From Centroberyx gerrardi (lineage: Eukaryota > Chordata > Actinopteri > Beryciformes > Berycidae): DNA of 64,000 nucleotides. The notes under the pieces are model-generated. The model ran no database searches, was not told the DNA's origin, and was given only the letters and a program-made list of their open reading frames with translations. Positions within the stretch are counted from its first letter, which is position 1. Each line of letters starts with the position of its first letter. Below are positions 1 through 23,372 of this stretch, one piece after another. The stretch is taken from assembly GCF_048128805.1 (NCBI RefSeq), contig NC_135999.1, positions 20,436,449-20,500,448 on the forward strand. The letters are read 5' to 3'. Position numbers and translations under genes: made by a program.

Positions 1-724
1 GCATTATGCTGCCACTAATTTATTCCGCCATTCTTTCACTCTTTGTTCAGCCTTTTACAGTACAATCCAACACAATCTACTGTTGCTTCTAACCCACTGA
101 AGTGTGTAATGCAAGTATGGCATGTATTTATGTTACATAACAAGGGAAATCAGGCCCTTCCAGCCACTAATGCAGTGCTGGCTTTCCAAAGATCAAAACT
201 GTAGTCTTTATTAAGCATGATTGATTGCCATCTTCAACGCTCATGCAGTCGAGTAATTCATTTTGTTTCTCTCTCTGGCACACAGCAGAAATACTAGGGC
301 AGAGTATCATTAGGATTTTACCGATTCTGGTGCCATTTTTGATTCTTCTTATCACTCTAGTTCTTTATCGATTCCGACTGTATAAATTGTCAGGGGTTAA
401 AGACTACATGCAGCTTTTGTGAAGTTAACTGTTTTGTTACTCAAGAAAGACATTGCTAAATGTCACACATCGGCTACTTCGATATCATAGAAAATCCTGA
501 CTTTCCCAGTTGTATTTGCCACTTTGTTGGGTTATTCATGTGCGCTGAATTCATTATTATATTTCCAACAGCACTTGAAAGCAACATAAGTCTGTCCGTT
601 TAGCTGTTTTGTGTGGTTCAACATCTCATTTGAGTTAATCAGTGACAACAGCCATGTTTACTTTCAGGGTAGTAGGAAATTGATGCAGTGACTTGGGTGA
701 AAGCAGTGAATGTACTATATATTC
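1..724. other. Non-coding stretch, probably a MARF1 intron
   Basis: I see no exon with splice sites and homology here. The first recognisable MARF1 exon starts at 2049 in phase 0 directly after an acceptor, so upstream exons must exist and this stretch is most likely part of an intron. The short open frames are not supported by codon pattern or homology. Confidence 0.5.
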
Positions 725-1826
725 TAGGGGTGTAACGGTTCAGAAAACTCACGGTTCGGTTCATATCACGGTTTTGGGGTCACGATTTCGGTTCGATACG
801 GTATATAAGCCTATATGTGGTGCACTGGGCAGGGGAAATACAATTGCAAATTCCAATTTACACAATGTGTTTATCCTAAGTTTTCCTGAATGAAAACTTT
901 TTCACTGAAAATTAATGTCCAGTATAACTAAATCAACAGACTTTCTTTCAAAAGTAAAGTAAATACTGGCTCTTTGTTATTTTAACATAAAATATCCCTG
1001 CATTGTAGGCCAACATCAACATAAATTGCAACATAAAATGCAAACTTCAGTGGCTTTACTCCAGGGCATCAACATAAAATGCAACTTAAATCATGTAGGC
1101 CTACCTACTGAAATCTTCCACTACTGAACAGGGCTACAAATCTTTGCTATAAACACCCCAAATAGTGATGCGCGGGTAAACCCGAAACCCGCGGGTCCCG
1201 CAGGTGGGGTGGGTTGGGTCAATTGAAGATAATATTGAGAACGAATGGGCGGGTTCGGATGTTGACGTGTCGGATCGGGCGGTCGCGGGTAAAAAAAAAA
1301 AAACCTGACCCTCACATCACTACCCCCGATGTTTTAGTTATTGCTCTGTGCCTGTCTGAACTCACTGAGAGATCGCTGCTGGGGAACAAAAAGTTGTTTT
1401 GGTTCCTACCGGCTCTCCTCCTCCTCTCCTCCTCCTGCTGCGTGTGTGACGTGAGTGACGTCGGGCTCAAAAGTTGGTCAAATTGATCCAAATCGATCTC
1501 TAATGCGCCGATGTGTGCATCACGTCATGTTTGTCATTTGGCGATTCACAGACCAACAGAGCAGCAGAGTCTGAAAGTGAAACTTAAAATTCCACAATTT
1601 GCTCCATAGGCTACTCCTGTGTTAGTAGGCTAATCCAGCTGTGATGTCATCGTAGATTGACATGTAATTCTGACAACTGATTGGACAGATACTCTCCAGG
1701 GAGATCAGACCCATGTGGGGAGTGGGGGCACACAGAACCGAATGAACCGCGGCACGCATGCGCGACCCTAACCGTGGGTGGCGAACCGAACAGTTCGGAT
1801 TTTTTACGGTATCCGTTGCACCCCTA
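725..1826. mobile_element. Non-autonomous hAT-type DNA transposon with 8-bp target duplication
   Basis: The left end reads TAGGGGTGTAACGGTTC and the right end is its inverted counterpart, ending GTTGCACCCCTA. Flanks 717-724 (atatattc) and 1827-1834 (gtatattc) match at 7 of 8 positions, as expected of a hAT 8-bp target site duplication. No transposase frame is visible in about 1.1 kb, so this is a deletion derivative or MITE. A second small inverted-repeat element lies inside it at 1163-1322. It sits about 220 bp upstream of a MARF1 exon. Confidence 0.8.
1163..1322. mobile_element. Small inverted-repeat element nested in the hAT MITE
   Basis: The ends TAGTGATGCGCGGGT and ACCCTCACATCACTA are imperfect inverted copies about 160 bp apart. 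The interior is rich in CGGGT and GGGT repeats and ends in a run of A. The flanks match only partly, so a target duplication is uncertain. Confidence 0.55.
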
Positions 1827-2048
1827 GTATATTCGCTGTATCATAAAGTTATGAATGGAAATTATACATGGATTGAAGGCCACTATCTCCCTCCACAATA
1901 TCCACAATCTCCCTGTGAAGACAAATCTGACCAAATTTTAACTCTTGATGATGGTCATATCTCCCACCCTAGTTGTGGTGTTTTTGTTTTATGTCTTTTT
2001 AACTCTGCGTACATGTGTATGTGTTGTTTGTTGTTTTTTCCCCTACAG

Positions 2049-5000
2049 ATCCTGGGCATGGGCACCAAGCGCCTGTTGACCCTGACCCATCGTGCCCAGG
2101 TGAAGCGCTTCACCCAGGATCTGCTCAAGTTGCTCAAATTCCAAGCCAGCAAACAAGTGGCCATCAAGGACTTCATGCAGGCATACCATTGGTCAGTCAA
2201 CTGCACTGCTTGGAGATTAAATAAATATGATTTCTTAGGCCATTTGGTAGATTTTTATCCAAAGTGCTTTACACCTACATGTTTAGCATTCTTTGCATTA
2301 AGGGCTGCTAGTAATTGCAAAGGATTGTGTTGCTCTGTGGGTTCACAGCTTAAGCTATATATAGTAATCTCGGGATTTGCCTTATTAATAGGTGGAAGAT
2401 CAAAAATGTGTTTGGATTGCTTCAGTGTCTCTGACTGGTTTAATATTTTCTGTACTTTATATCAGGTGCTTCTCCAGAGACTGGCGGGTGATCGACTACG
2501 GCATATGTGACCTGATGGACCTGCTGGCGGAAATCCCTGATACGACCATCACCATAACACAACAGGACACAGACACGGTCATCTCTGTCCCCAAGAGAGG
2601 TCAAAGAAACACTTGGTCCTCAAACCAGAAAACAAAAGAGAGGAAGAAAATGCGAATCCATTTGCTCTTAAGCAGTGGATAATGGTTTTCCATGATCACT
2701 GAGGCAAAAGTTTAAGCTAAGATCAAGCTAATGGGAGTTGGTTCGAGAATCTTGAATACAACAGGAATTTCAAACACGTAAATCAGATTTGTTCAGCCAC
2801 TCATCAGTTCCTCTGCGTCTGCCCACAGAGCGTACAGTGGAGGAAATGGAGCGCACCAAGCAGTTTGGGAAGGAGGTGGTGGACCTGCTGCGTCACCAGC
2901 CCCACTGCCGAATGCCCTTCAGCAAGTTCATCCCCACCTACCACCACCACTTTGGTCGTCAGTGCAAGCTCACCTACTACGGCTTCACCAAGCTCATGGA
3001 GCTCTTCGAGGCCATCCCTGAAGTACTGATGGTGAGTTGGGCAGACAGGGCGTGTACATGATGCCCTCTGCTCCTTATTACTGCCCCTACAGAGAAAGAG
3101 ATGTAACATGATATATTCTATACAGTAGGGAAGAAGATGAGGGATAGGACGATATGGTGATCTCACAATATGATTCAATATGCTATATGTGGTTCAAGAT
3201 TCGATACAACCACGATACGATGTAATAAATAAAAGTTCAATGACAGCAAAGTATGACTGTGCAGAATTATGTTTATTTCTGAGCCACCAATCTTTCTAGC
3301 AATGGTATTGGCTTGCTAGAATGTAAACAATTTAGAAATGTCATTGCAGCTTGCATAGCTTGTGAAAATGTGATGAGCAATTTGTGATTACTTCAGCAGA
3401 ATAAAATATTATTAAGCTAATTGAGCTAATATGGAGTTAATATCGCAATTCATGTTTCTGCCCCATGATATACATTGTCACATTTTTGTATTGCAATATA
3501 TTGAATTTCGATGTATTGTCCCATCCCTATTAAATATATGTGTTAATGGTTACATCTAAATGCCTCACCCATTTCCTCTCTCTGAATCAACTTGCGCTCC
3601 TGACCTCTGATGCCCCCCACCTTCCCCAGGTGTTGGAGTGTGGTGAGGAGAAGGTGCTGACTCTGACAGAGGTGGAGCGTGTCAAGGCTCTGGCGGCCCA
3701 GCTGGTCAAGCTGCTGCGGGCCCAGAGGAACTCCAGCCTGCCCGTCAGCCAGCTGCTCAGCGAGTACAGCAAGACCTTTGGCTATGGTCTACGCCTGCAG
3801 GACTATGACGCCAGCTCCCTGCCCGCTCTGCTGGCCAAACTCTGCCATGTGGTCAAGGTCACCAGGATTAGTTGCTTTTGCAGTTCGGATTGTCTTTTAA
3901 CTGCTTCTAAATGGCATGTGTAGAGCTTTAAGACACAGGAAAGTGAATTTGAATGGCCTAAATATTATTATTGGTTCCACCATATGTAACAGGCTAATAT
4001 CTTCTTTGTCAGTCACCAAGGTTTTAATGACCATTTACTAAATATCAACACTATTTCTTGAAGAGTAACAGATGTCCTCATCAAATAGACAGGGTAGAGG
4101 ATTTTACATTCATGAAAATCTGTTTAAATGTCCCCTAGTGGCTTTTTGAGGTATAGCACAATAGTTGAGAATTGTTTCACCAAAAGCTAAAAACTCTATA
4201 TTATGGAATTAAGCTGCAGTCTAAACTGATATAACCTGGCATCAAACTTAGAAAGGCCACATAACAAGTGATGGGGTAGAGTAGCGTCACAATGTTACAA
4301 TGATATGGAGCCATTTGAAGTTTTGCTGTAATGTGGGTGGCACTGACCAATGAAGATGGGTAATATCATATAACTGACCTCCCCTAGTAATACTAATGCT
4401 GTCTGGAGAGAGCTACAGTAGGTAAAGTCTCTGTACTGATCTGCGTTCTCCAAGTCTCTTGGGTTTTAATACCCACCAATAAGTAAACAACCACTTTCTC
4501 TCCATTCAAAGGTGGTTGATGGCTTGGAGGGTCGGGAAGTGCAGCTTATCAACAGAAAGTCTCTGCGCTCACTGACCTGCCAGTTACTGGCCCTGCTCAT
4601 GTCCCAAGAGGAGGAGCAAACAGCCAAGGGTCTGAAGGTGGAGGAGCTGAGCCGGCACTACCTGGCTGTCCATGGAGCCCCACTCAACCCATGCGAATAT
4701 GGTTTCCTCTCCCTCAGCGAGTTACTAAAGAGCCTGCCTTACCTTGTGGAGGTGAGTGGAAGAACTTGTTTTTCCTGGTTATCACTTTTAGTTGCGACCA
4801 GCAGCTAGTACGTCAGTCCCAAAAATTTCAAAAACTCTTTACTGCACATGTGCCAGTGAACACAGTTATGAAGACTGTATGAGCCCAATTGCTGCATCAC
4901 TTTGGGTTTAGCTCAGATGGTAAAACACAGGTTTGCCATGCCAGAGATTATCCTGAGTGAGTTAAGCTGGTTGCAGTTTATCTTGAATTACATGCTCAAT

Positions 5001-7543
5001 TCTATAAAGCTCACTTTTTTTTTTTTTTTAAGCTTTTTTGTTTTTTTTAAGCTTGTTCGCCTTTTACATTTTTCCACTACCTCAGTCATATTTTCTCTCC
5101 CTACAGTGCCTTCTTTCCAACCCCCACCCACCATCTACTTAATATGTATACAAAATTGGCTGAGTTTGATCTCTTTCCTCCTCCACAGTTGTACCACGAG
5201 TATGTTGTTCAAGACAGCGAGGCTGTCAACAGTGCCAGTGGTTGTGGTGAGGAGTGGGTGAGGCTGACGAGGCTTTACCAGTTTGCCCGCAGCGTACGCG
5301 CCCTGCTCCACACCTACCATTACAACCAGATCTTCCTGACTGAGTTCCCTGGAGCGTATAACAAGTTTACAGGCAGCAGCCTTCAGCCACGTTCCTATGG
5401 CTACACCAGCACTGATGAGCTTCTCAGTGCCATTCCACAGGTGGGAGATCATTACCTTAATTTAAGTAGGAATTTTTCTAGTTAGAATTTTACATCCTGA
5501 GCTTAAATTATACTTCATCCATGTGGGCTTCTTTATTTATTTGATTAATTTTTTTTTTTCCCAGTGGCTTCAGGCTTTTACATAATACAACATGATTAAA
5601 TCTGATGCAATCCATATAGCTTGTTGCTTTAAAACATATTCTCTTATCTCTGCACTTAATTCAGTCCTATCTACAAGAAACCCCTATACTTGGGTAGATG
5701 TGATACATGTGTTTCATATTATTGCTGCATGGGTTTTCTCATGGTTTCTGGTGTGTCATCATCAGGTGGTCTGGATCAAAGGGCACGGTCACAAGAGGAT
5801 TATCGTTTTGAAGAACGATATGAAAGGTAAAAGAGATGGACACTTTGGTCCTAGCATTTTTTCTACATTTACAAAAAGATAAGCTTAAGTTAACATAAGT
5901 GGCAATCACTGACATGCACATAGACTGTAAATAATGACCCAGAACCATATGATCAGTTGTGACATCAGAGGTCTAATCATGTGGTTTCTTCTTGAGAATA
6001 CTTGGGGAATTGAGCTGTCTGTGATTTCTTGATATGGCCCCTGAAAAGATGTATGGTAACTTTGTGTGTCCGGCAGTTTTGCGAGATATCATCTGACTCA
6101 TGTGGCTAGATGTATGGTCTTCATCTACTACCCTTGGTGTGTGTGCGTGTGTGTGTGCGTGTGCGACTGCGTATGTCTAGCAAGGGCAAGCTCTACAGCC
6201 TCCGACAGCCCCCAGCCAGAGGATAACAAGGAAAGCCCAAGAGAAAGCCCCTCTAGCAATGCCAATTCAGGAACTCACAGTCCAGGTAACACAACTCAAC
6301 TGCAGTCAAAAAGTTAACAGTAGTTTTCATCCAGACTGTGTGCAAGATTTTGTTTATTTGCATAGTGATTTAAAAACACAGAAGTGAAGTGATAAAACAA
6401 AAATACAAATTTGTCCAAGTGAGATGGAAAAAATGATGACAAAATATCATCTTGTCCCAATGCAAACAAAAGAAATACAAAAATGCCAAGTACAGACACA
6501 ACTGAATTGGAAAATTGAAACTTATGACTGCAAAACATAGAAGGAAAGAATATATTGGAAGACTAAAATGGCACATTCTTCTGAAATATTTTTGCACTCA
6601 TGGTTCTTTAAGGCACTTTGCATAAAAGCTTCCAACAGATGGCTTATGTTAGCTTGTTATATTCATTATGCTTCATGAGTGCCTCCTCCCTGCCAGGTGG
6701 CGATGTAGCGGCAGAGTCGGAGCTGCTGTGTCTGACCTCCCCAGTCGACCTGCTGTGTGGTCCTGTGCCATCCTGCCTGCCCTCGCCCCAACTCCACCCC
6801 GACCCCGTCCTCCTGCAGCAGGCCGACCTGATCCACTTCGAGGAGAGGACTCCACCACCACCGTCCACAGGTCAGCTGTAATGTCCTCTAGCAAAGCCTG
6901 CTTTCTGCTGTCTCATGGGCCGTATTCACATAGCTAAGCTGTAGACGCATTATGGTTTATGTTGTGCAGATGTTGCACTGAAAGCAAAATCGGTTGACAT
7001 TTAAAAGGCGCTGGTACTGTTGGAGATGTGACAGATCCATTATCCCTGTAGAGGCCTTACAGTCAGACTCTTCGCTGTGACTGTCACTTTATTTTGGAAA
7101 TTAGAAATTATTTACAGTCTCGACATAACAGAAATGAAATGACAACCAGATTTGATATAGGATCATTTCTACAGAGATTTGTTTAGGTCAAATATTTGAA
7201 AGAAAAAAAAAAAAAGTGTTGGCCCTTTAAAAGATCTAGTCTTGTTTGCGCCCTTTCCTATCTTTCCTTTGGTGTAAGTTCATCTACTTCTGTTGTGTTT
7301 TCAGAGAGTGATGACCCTGAGGCGGCGGCCCTAGCAGTCGGTGACATCACGTCTGATCCACCTGAAAGCCAAGACCTCCTCACTGTGGACAAGCAGCCTG
7401 GCAGCACAGTTGGCTCTGCAGTCTTCCAGCCTCCACAGCCCTCGGACACGAAGACCCCGTCCTCCATGGACAGCCCCAGCAGAAGGGCCCCGCGCTGCAA
7501 AATCAAGCTAGCTGCAAACTTCTCATTCACGGCCGGCCCCTGA
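2049..7543 (+). CDS. marf1: MARF1 (meiosis regulator and mRNA stability factor 1), C-terminal part
   Basis: Ten coding exons: 2049-2191, 2466-2599, 2829-3031, 3630-3857, 4512-4751, 5189-5440, 5766-5826, 6181-6285, 6697-6870 and 7305-7543 (stop TGA). All phases join, giving 592 codons. The protein shows five LOTUS/OST-HTH repeats in a row, starting near [67 protein letters not shown] and [14 protein letters not shown], followed by a low-complexity Ser/Pro linker, the conserved stretch [19 protein letters not shown] and a tail ending [12 protein letters not shown]. In mammals MARF1 is a cytoplasmic oocyte RNA regulator needed for meiosis and retrotransposon silencing; its NYN endonuclease and RRM domains lie further N-terminal and are outside this window. 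The acceptor of the exon at 6181 is unusual (see 6136-6180). Identity is recognised from sequence memory and is strong. Confidence 0.95.
2238..2290 (+). repeat. Teleost dispersed repeat fragment (ATCCAAAGYG family)
   Basis: The fragment reads like a common fish repeat with a core such as TTTATCCAAAGTGCTTTACA. Related copies are at 26155-26290, 38378-38450 and 51958-52130. It lies in a MARF1 intron. Confidence 0.5.
3139..3529. mobile_element. MITE in a MARF1 intron
   Basis: The left end (GAGGGATAGGACGATATGG) and right end (GTATTGTCCCATCCCTA) are imperfect inverted copies. The A/T-rich interior repeats GATT/ATATG patterns seen in fish hAT MITEs. No clear target duplication is left and no protein is encoded. 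Confidence 0.6.
4903..4965 (+). repeat. Decayed tRNA-derived SINE head
   Basis: GGTTTAGCTCAGATGGTAAA looks like an RNA polymerase III A box in a tRNA D-arm context. The expected B box (GGTTCGA-type) is not intact further on, so this is a SINE remnant and not a tRNA gene. It lies in a MARF1 intron. Confidence 0.4.
6136..6180 (+). repeat. (GT)n tract in place of the pyrimidine tract of a MARF1 acceptor
   Basis: A GT/GC dinucleotide run ends about 15 bases before the AG at 6179-6180 that opens the exon 6181-6285. The reading frame across this acceptor is sound, but a normal polypyrimidine tract is missing. Confidence 0.7.
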
Positions 7544-10500
7544 TATCTCTCTTGTTCACACACTCATACACGCTGTCACACGCTCTCTCTCACACATGCA
7601 CATAAATGCTAGTTCACACATAACTCTAGATAGAAGAGTTGACTGGCTACACTTAAAATGAAATGGCCCCAGAAGAGCATTCGCATTGTCCCCTCTACTT
7701 TCCAGCAGGCTGTTGCATTCTTCTTCTTTCTTCTCAATCACTCACTAACCATTCTGTTCTCTTCCTTTGCTCTTTTCACAGTAAATGTGCTCTTGTGATG
7801 TTGTTCACCAAGCCGTGATTTTCCTCTTGCAGATTTTCTGCAATTCTTTTATTTGCCAAAATCGTCTAGCCTCTGTTTGATTGCACTTATGCACTTATTG
7901 TACCATTATCTGTTTAGAGCCATACTGTGTCGTAGAACACTGCTGGCTTACAGTGGACTATGAATGCAGAGCCTAAAAATGAGTTAGTTGGCACTGTCTG
8001 CAGAATGCTAACATTGGGAGAAATGCTAGAGATGAGTAACAAAGTCCCCCCTCTAAAATCCCATATTTTTAGCTACCCACACTCTCAATTTATAGTATTG
8101 GAGATAAACTGAGAAAGTTTGTAGAAAAGTGTTATGTTCACCTGTCTATCATAGAGAAACCTTCATATTTACTTACTGCTTTGCTGTATCTCAAAAAAAG
8201 ACATTTAATTTAGAACTTTAGCTAATTTCAGATTTTTTGAGTTTTCACTTTTCAGGCAGACACAGAAATGTCAACCGAAGTGTATTATGTAAGCACCTGC
8301 CCATTTCATTCTTTCAGTCTTCTCTTGGGCAATGACTAACGTACAGTATTTGCTCTTTAGGTTTGTAAGAGGTAGTTTCTCTTTGAGGTATACTCTTGTC
8401 TTTTGTCTCTGTTGTAAAGTAGCCTAAAGTATTTTTGTTCCTTTGTCAGAACGTGGAGTGTTTGGTAGTCTGTAGAGGAGTTGGGCCTAAATGAATGGAG
8501 TATTTGGTGGCAATGCAATGATGGGACTGAAGAGATTAACATTTGACGAACTGTTCAGATAGCTTTTTCTTTCAGGGCAGCCAATGGTCTTTGAACAGTT
8601 CTTGCTTGGATCTAAAGGTTTTGGTGGGTGTTGCAACCAGCACTGCTCTCAAACATTTCAGAGGAATTTTGATTCCTGTAGACTGAATTTATGGCAAAGA
8701 TTTAGACTCGTCTTTCCAAGGCCGCTCATGAAGGCCTGAAAAGGAAAAGGCGGTCCTTAAATACTCTGGCCAAGTATGTGCTTAGGCGCAGTAACAGATA
8801 TGCTTTCATTGTGCGTCTGCCAGCCAGCAGCCAACTTGTTTGTGTTCTTTTAGCTGTATTTTGTCTGTGTGGTTTACACTTGAGTAGGTGGTGTGAAATA
8901 TGCATGGTGTGCATAAATGACTTTATGCATGGTGTAAGCCCAGGAGGAGCAGACAAGAACAGATGATGGCAAGACATTCTTTAAGATCAGTCTTTTAATT
9001 TCTGCCACGTTTTAGATTCTGGATCTTGGAGTTGACGTCACCCTTGCAAGTTGCCACATAAATGCTCAAGGTTGTTTGGGTTAACCTTGTTGCTCGTAGG
9101 CGCTGCATCTGCGGTGGCGTCCGCACTGCCTGAGTTGATCAGTTGGAGGGAGGCAGTGAGCACTCCTGAGTTTTGAGTTTTAACGACAAGGTGAATGATC
9201 TGTATTTTTAGGGAGAGGGGATTGGATGGGAGGTGGTAGGCTCTTTGTGGGACAGCACAGGGGCTCCAGGATGCCCCCCTGACCAAAATGTGATGTACAC
9301 ACAGAGGGACCCGCTGCGGCTCTCTGGAATCTGCCTGGCTTTTACAATGGCTTGTATTTGCCACGGTGCTGAAGGAATAGCTATTAGGTACCTCACCATC
9401 CCTCACGTCTCAGTCTCGGAAGACTTTTTACTTATTGACGTGTGTTGATTTTTCTTTCTGTTTTTCCTCTGTCTCAAGTGTTTACGAGAGTGCTGGCTGT
9501 GGAATTGCCACCAAAATAACGTCTGCTGCCCGCAAAGGCTAGCATGACCCAGGCACCGTTGAAGTCAAAGGGTTGCTGTTGTTTGTGTTCAGAGAAAATG
9601 TTCGTAGAATGGGTAAGGGCCCATTTAATCAATTTCTGCCCAGTTTCAGTGTTTTACTGTTTAGCCAGTGTTGGCAATATCATCACATGAGTTTTCTCAT
9701 TGTCAGACTTTATGTTTAAAGCCTTTAAAGCTATGAAATTCCACCTGCCCAGTTTAATTCTTGGATTACTTTGAACGTTTGCCAAATTGTCCACAATGCC
9801 AATCGAAATGTTTTTAATTAGGGCTGTTGACAAATGACAAATAGGGCTCCGGTCTCTCCCGCAGTGTTTTAATAACTGTCTGGAAACCTCTTTCATCAAG
9901 GAACAAGCAGTTCAGTATTGGAAATGCTTCAAAGTGGCTTAAAATACTCAAAAGAAACGTATAGGTTTAACTTTGTTTGGCAGTAAAAAAAAACGATTAC
10001 TTTTTGTGTATTTGAGCAAAACCCTAGCTCTCCCTCAAAAGTGCTACAGTGACAACTAACTCAGAGGATTAGGAAGAACTTCTCCATTTAGCTTTCTCAA
10101 GTTTGGTTACATCAGTGAGAAGCTATTGTACTGGTCAAAATATGCACTTTTGCATAGTTTTGGTTTTGTGAAAAGATGTATTGTGAATTAGTTTGTTGTA
10201 GGGGAGTAGGGGGGTGGAAAAAATGTTTGTGTCTTTGGCCTCTGTGAGAATGAAGTGTGTTTCTCTGTTGGATTTAACTGTATCTCTCTTTGTCATGCCA
10301 CCTTGATGTTTATGTTGCACAACGGTTGTTCTAGAATCTTATGTGTTCTGCTGTTCTAGAATCATTTTTATGGAATTTCCCTCAGTCAACAAGCTAGTCA
10401 AAATTCTGACTTGTGATGATGTCATTGTCTCCCAGCTCAGCTTCTCTCACTGATGTTTCCCTCCCCACATTCACCTGCCCTCAGTTGCTCCGTTCCACTG

Positions 10501-10590
10501 CCCCACCGTACCAGAAGTTGCTGTAACAGTCTAACATTGTTGAAGGGACCAAATTGATTTCCGTTAATAAATTTCACAAGCATCAACTCT
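7544..10590 (+). other. MARF1 3' UTR and downstream region
   Basis: No coding exon is visible. This is probably the MARF1 3' untranslated region for much of its length. The first good AATAAA I found on this strand is at 10566-10571, followed by a long run of T. The end of the transcript is not proven. Confidence 0.4.
10566..10571 (+). terminator. Candidate poly(A) signal for MARF1
   Basis: AATAAA within CCGTTAATAAATTTC. It lies 3.0 kb after the MARF1 stop and about 165 bp before the convergent BMERB1 poly(A) signal. Confidence 0.35.
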
Positions 10591-10735
10591 GCCTGATCAT
10601 GACTTTTTTTTTTTTTTTTTTTTTTTAAATAAGAATGAGAATTGTTAAGAATGAGAGTATGCAACAATTCAAGTCTTTCAGTTTTTTTTTTTAAGGACTC
10701 AACGAAATCACCCAGCCTGTTCCTGAAAGATGCTT

Positions 10736-10741
10736 TTTATT
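10736..10741 (-). terminator. Candidate poly(A) signal for BMERB1
   Basis: tttatt on the + strand is AATAAA on the - strand, about 1.5 kb after the BMERB1 stop. It would end a 3' UTR convergent with MARF1. Confidence 0.4.
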
Positions 10742-12216
10742 TAAACATGTATGTACAGGTAGCCTTCAGCTCATTTTCTGCATATTTGTTCAATATTCAA
10801 CATTAGGACCTTAATAAATTCACTACTACTACGGAACGCTAAGTTATCAGGAGGAAGGTAAAGTGACAAAGAGCAACACTTTGCTTGACATGAGTCACTA
10901 ATGTCCTAAATACACTCAAACATACACCATCTTGAGACTATTGTAGGCATTTACAAGAGAGTTGCATTCACTTCCTGGTGTTTATCATAAAAACGGCAAG
11001 ACTAAATTCATAGGATGCAAGTTAATTCTCGTCAGCAATATCCATAGTAACTATGAATGCTGTTGTATTACCATGGCCATTTGTAATTCCCAGTAGCTGA
11101 CGTCTATGACGAGGTTAGTATGGCCAGTGATGGATTGACATTGGGGAATGAAAAAATGTATCATGAGACCTAAAGAACAAAACAACCGCATTATGTTTGG
11201 TAATGTGATTAAAGGAAGTGTCTGCATATACATGTGAAATAAGCCGAGCCCCGGACTGAACATGAGCTTTCAATGACCACCAGACATTTTGTTTAGACTG
11301 TCAATACTTTATATCAGGAACAGCAGCTCTACACGTTTGTGTAGAATTAAACTGCTGTTCAAGCCAAAGCACAACAAAAATATTGTTCACCTCCAGTAAC
11401 AAACATCCACAGGCTGGCACATATTCTTATCCAGCATTTATACCCCTGTCTCCAATAGTCGCTTTATCAGCAGCCATGTTGTTTTATCTGAACCAGATGT
11501 GTTGGTCCCACCTGGAAACAACAATAAAAAAGCAGACTTGTGGGTCTGCTGAAACTGATGGGAGGCGGACTGCAAAGAGGTTTAACAGGTTGGTGTTAAA
11601 GGGCTGGAATGGAAGCATAAATACCCGTTGTCAAACATGACGGAACAACAGAAGACGTTCTTTCCTAGTGGACAGAGAACCCTGGAATTTGTAGTTCATT
11701 TTGGGGACATTGTGCTTGTAGTTCTGCAAATACTTGATCATGGACCATACTGTCATCTTAACAGGGAATGCTACATGATGGAATGACCTGATCTGTTTTC
11801 TGAATGACCTGATCTATAAAGGTTATCTGATTTTTTTCTTACACTCACACTATTATCTCTCATATCCGCTCTATATATTCCATTTGAGCGGCCTCTTTAT
11901 TTCTTCTGTACATTTGTTCAGCAATCTCCACTTACAGAAGTTTTCCCATGAGTGCTGACTAGGGATCAGTTTCCACACCGCCCGGCCGAAGCCTTATTTG
12001 TGGTTAAATTACCAACGTGACTCCTGATCAGTGTCAAGGGGAAACTCTCCTAGCTTCGGGGGGCCAGGGTTCTCTGGGTCACAGGAGGTGATGTAAAAGT
12101 CAGCAGAGCATGTCATGTGATGTGAGAGTGTGTAATGGTTTTTTTTTCTGTGTTTTTTTCTGAGACGGGGGGGGGGGGGGGGGACAGGAGCGGGGTCACT
12201 CAGAGGTCTCTGTTGG
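10742..12216 (-). other. Probable BMERB1 3' UTR
   Basis: There is no coding sequence. A run of 17 G (C on the transcript strand) at 12167-12183 begins about 33 bases past the stop. A short direct repeat, GAATGACCTGATCT, occurs twice near 11781-11815. Confidence 0.4.
12167..12183 (+). repeat. Poly(G) run of 17
   Basis: Uninterrupted G homopolymer in the BMERB1 3' UTR, read as C17 in the mRNA. It is prone to assembly or sequencing error. Confidence 0.9.
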
Positions 12217-22672
<10,456 letters not shown>

Positions 22673-23315
22673 CGCGGGAGTAAAGATTGTACCGAACCGA
22701 GATGAGAGGAGGCCCGGTCTTCTTCCGCGACTGTAAGCGTGTACGGTTCCTCTTCGCGTACTTCCAGATGATTCAGTTTCGCCCGGTGACAAGGCTCCAG
22801 CGACCCGAGACGTTGAGCATCTTTATTCAAGCTTTCAAATCCCTCGACGTGGTGGAGGAGAGAAGGATGCAGGGAGCATGCGCAGTGAGCACGGGGAGAT
22901 GGTGAAAACTGGAGACACCCACTGGCACCGAGACAACATCGAATAAAACAATAGGCCAGCCACAGCAGCCTTGGAGTGTGAGTTTTAGGCTTTGGAAGAA
23001 TTATTTTTGAGTTTATATCTGAAAGTTCTGCCTATAGCCTATACATTTCAAGTAGGCTATTTCTTAGACTCATTTTATGAAAACATAGCAGGGAGGCTTT
23101 AGGTGTTTTTAGCATTGTCTCTGAAGTGTCTCTATGTGGCAGGCAGCTGTCAGGGCTAAGTGACAGGTGTTCCCACTCTGAGTGTCCGGTTGCATAAGAC
23201 TTATAAGAGCAATGGAATCTGTTGGGATAGCCTGTTACTAATTTAGACACAACTTTATTAATAGTTGCCTACAGGTTCATTCTTGAAGTGATAGAGATAG
23301 AGAGGGGGAGAGAGG

Positions 23316-23319
<4 letters not shown>

Positions 23320-23367
<48 letters not shown>
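23320..23367. repeat. (GA)n microsatellite
   Basis: About 24 uninterrupted GA units upstream of BMERB1. Confidence 0.95.

Positions 23368-23372
<5 letters not shown>

Noticed and set aside
1758-2510. A 250-codon open frame running through a MARF1 exon
   Set aside because: It reads from the MITE through intron, exon 2049-2191 and the next intron. Only the exon part has homology, and splice sites bound it.
4903-4965. A functional tRNA gene
   Set aside because: An A-box-like stretch is present, but there is no B box and no cloverleaf with a complete acceptor stem.
6644-6937. Open frames on both strands over 6640-6940
   Set aside because: They are shadows of the GC-rich MARF1 exon 6697-6870 in other frames.
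11680-11830. ZNF143-like TTGTAGTTC motifs and a repeated GAATGACCTGATCT as a regulatory element
   Set aside because: Motifs are short and lie in a probable 3' UTR; chance or repeat origin is as likely.
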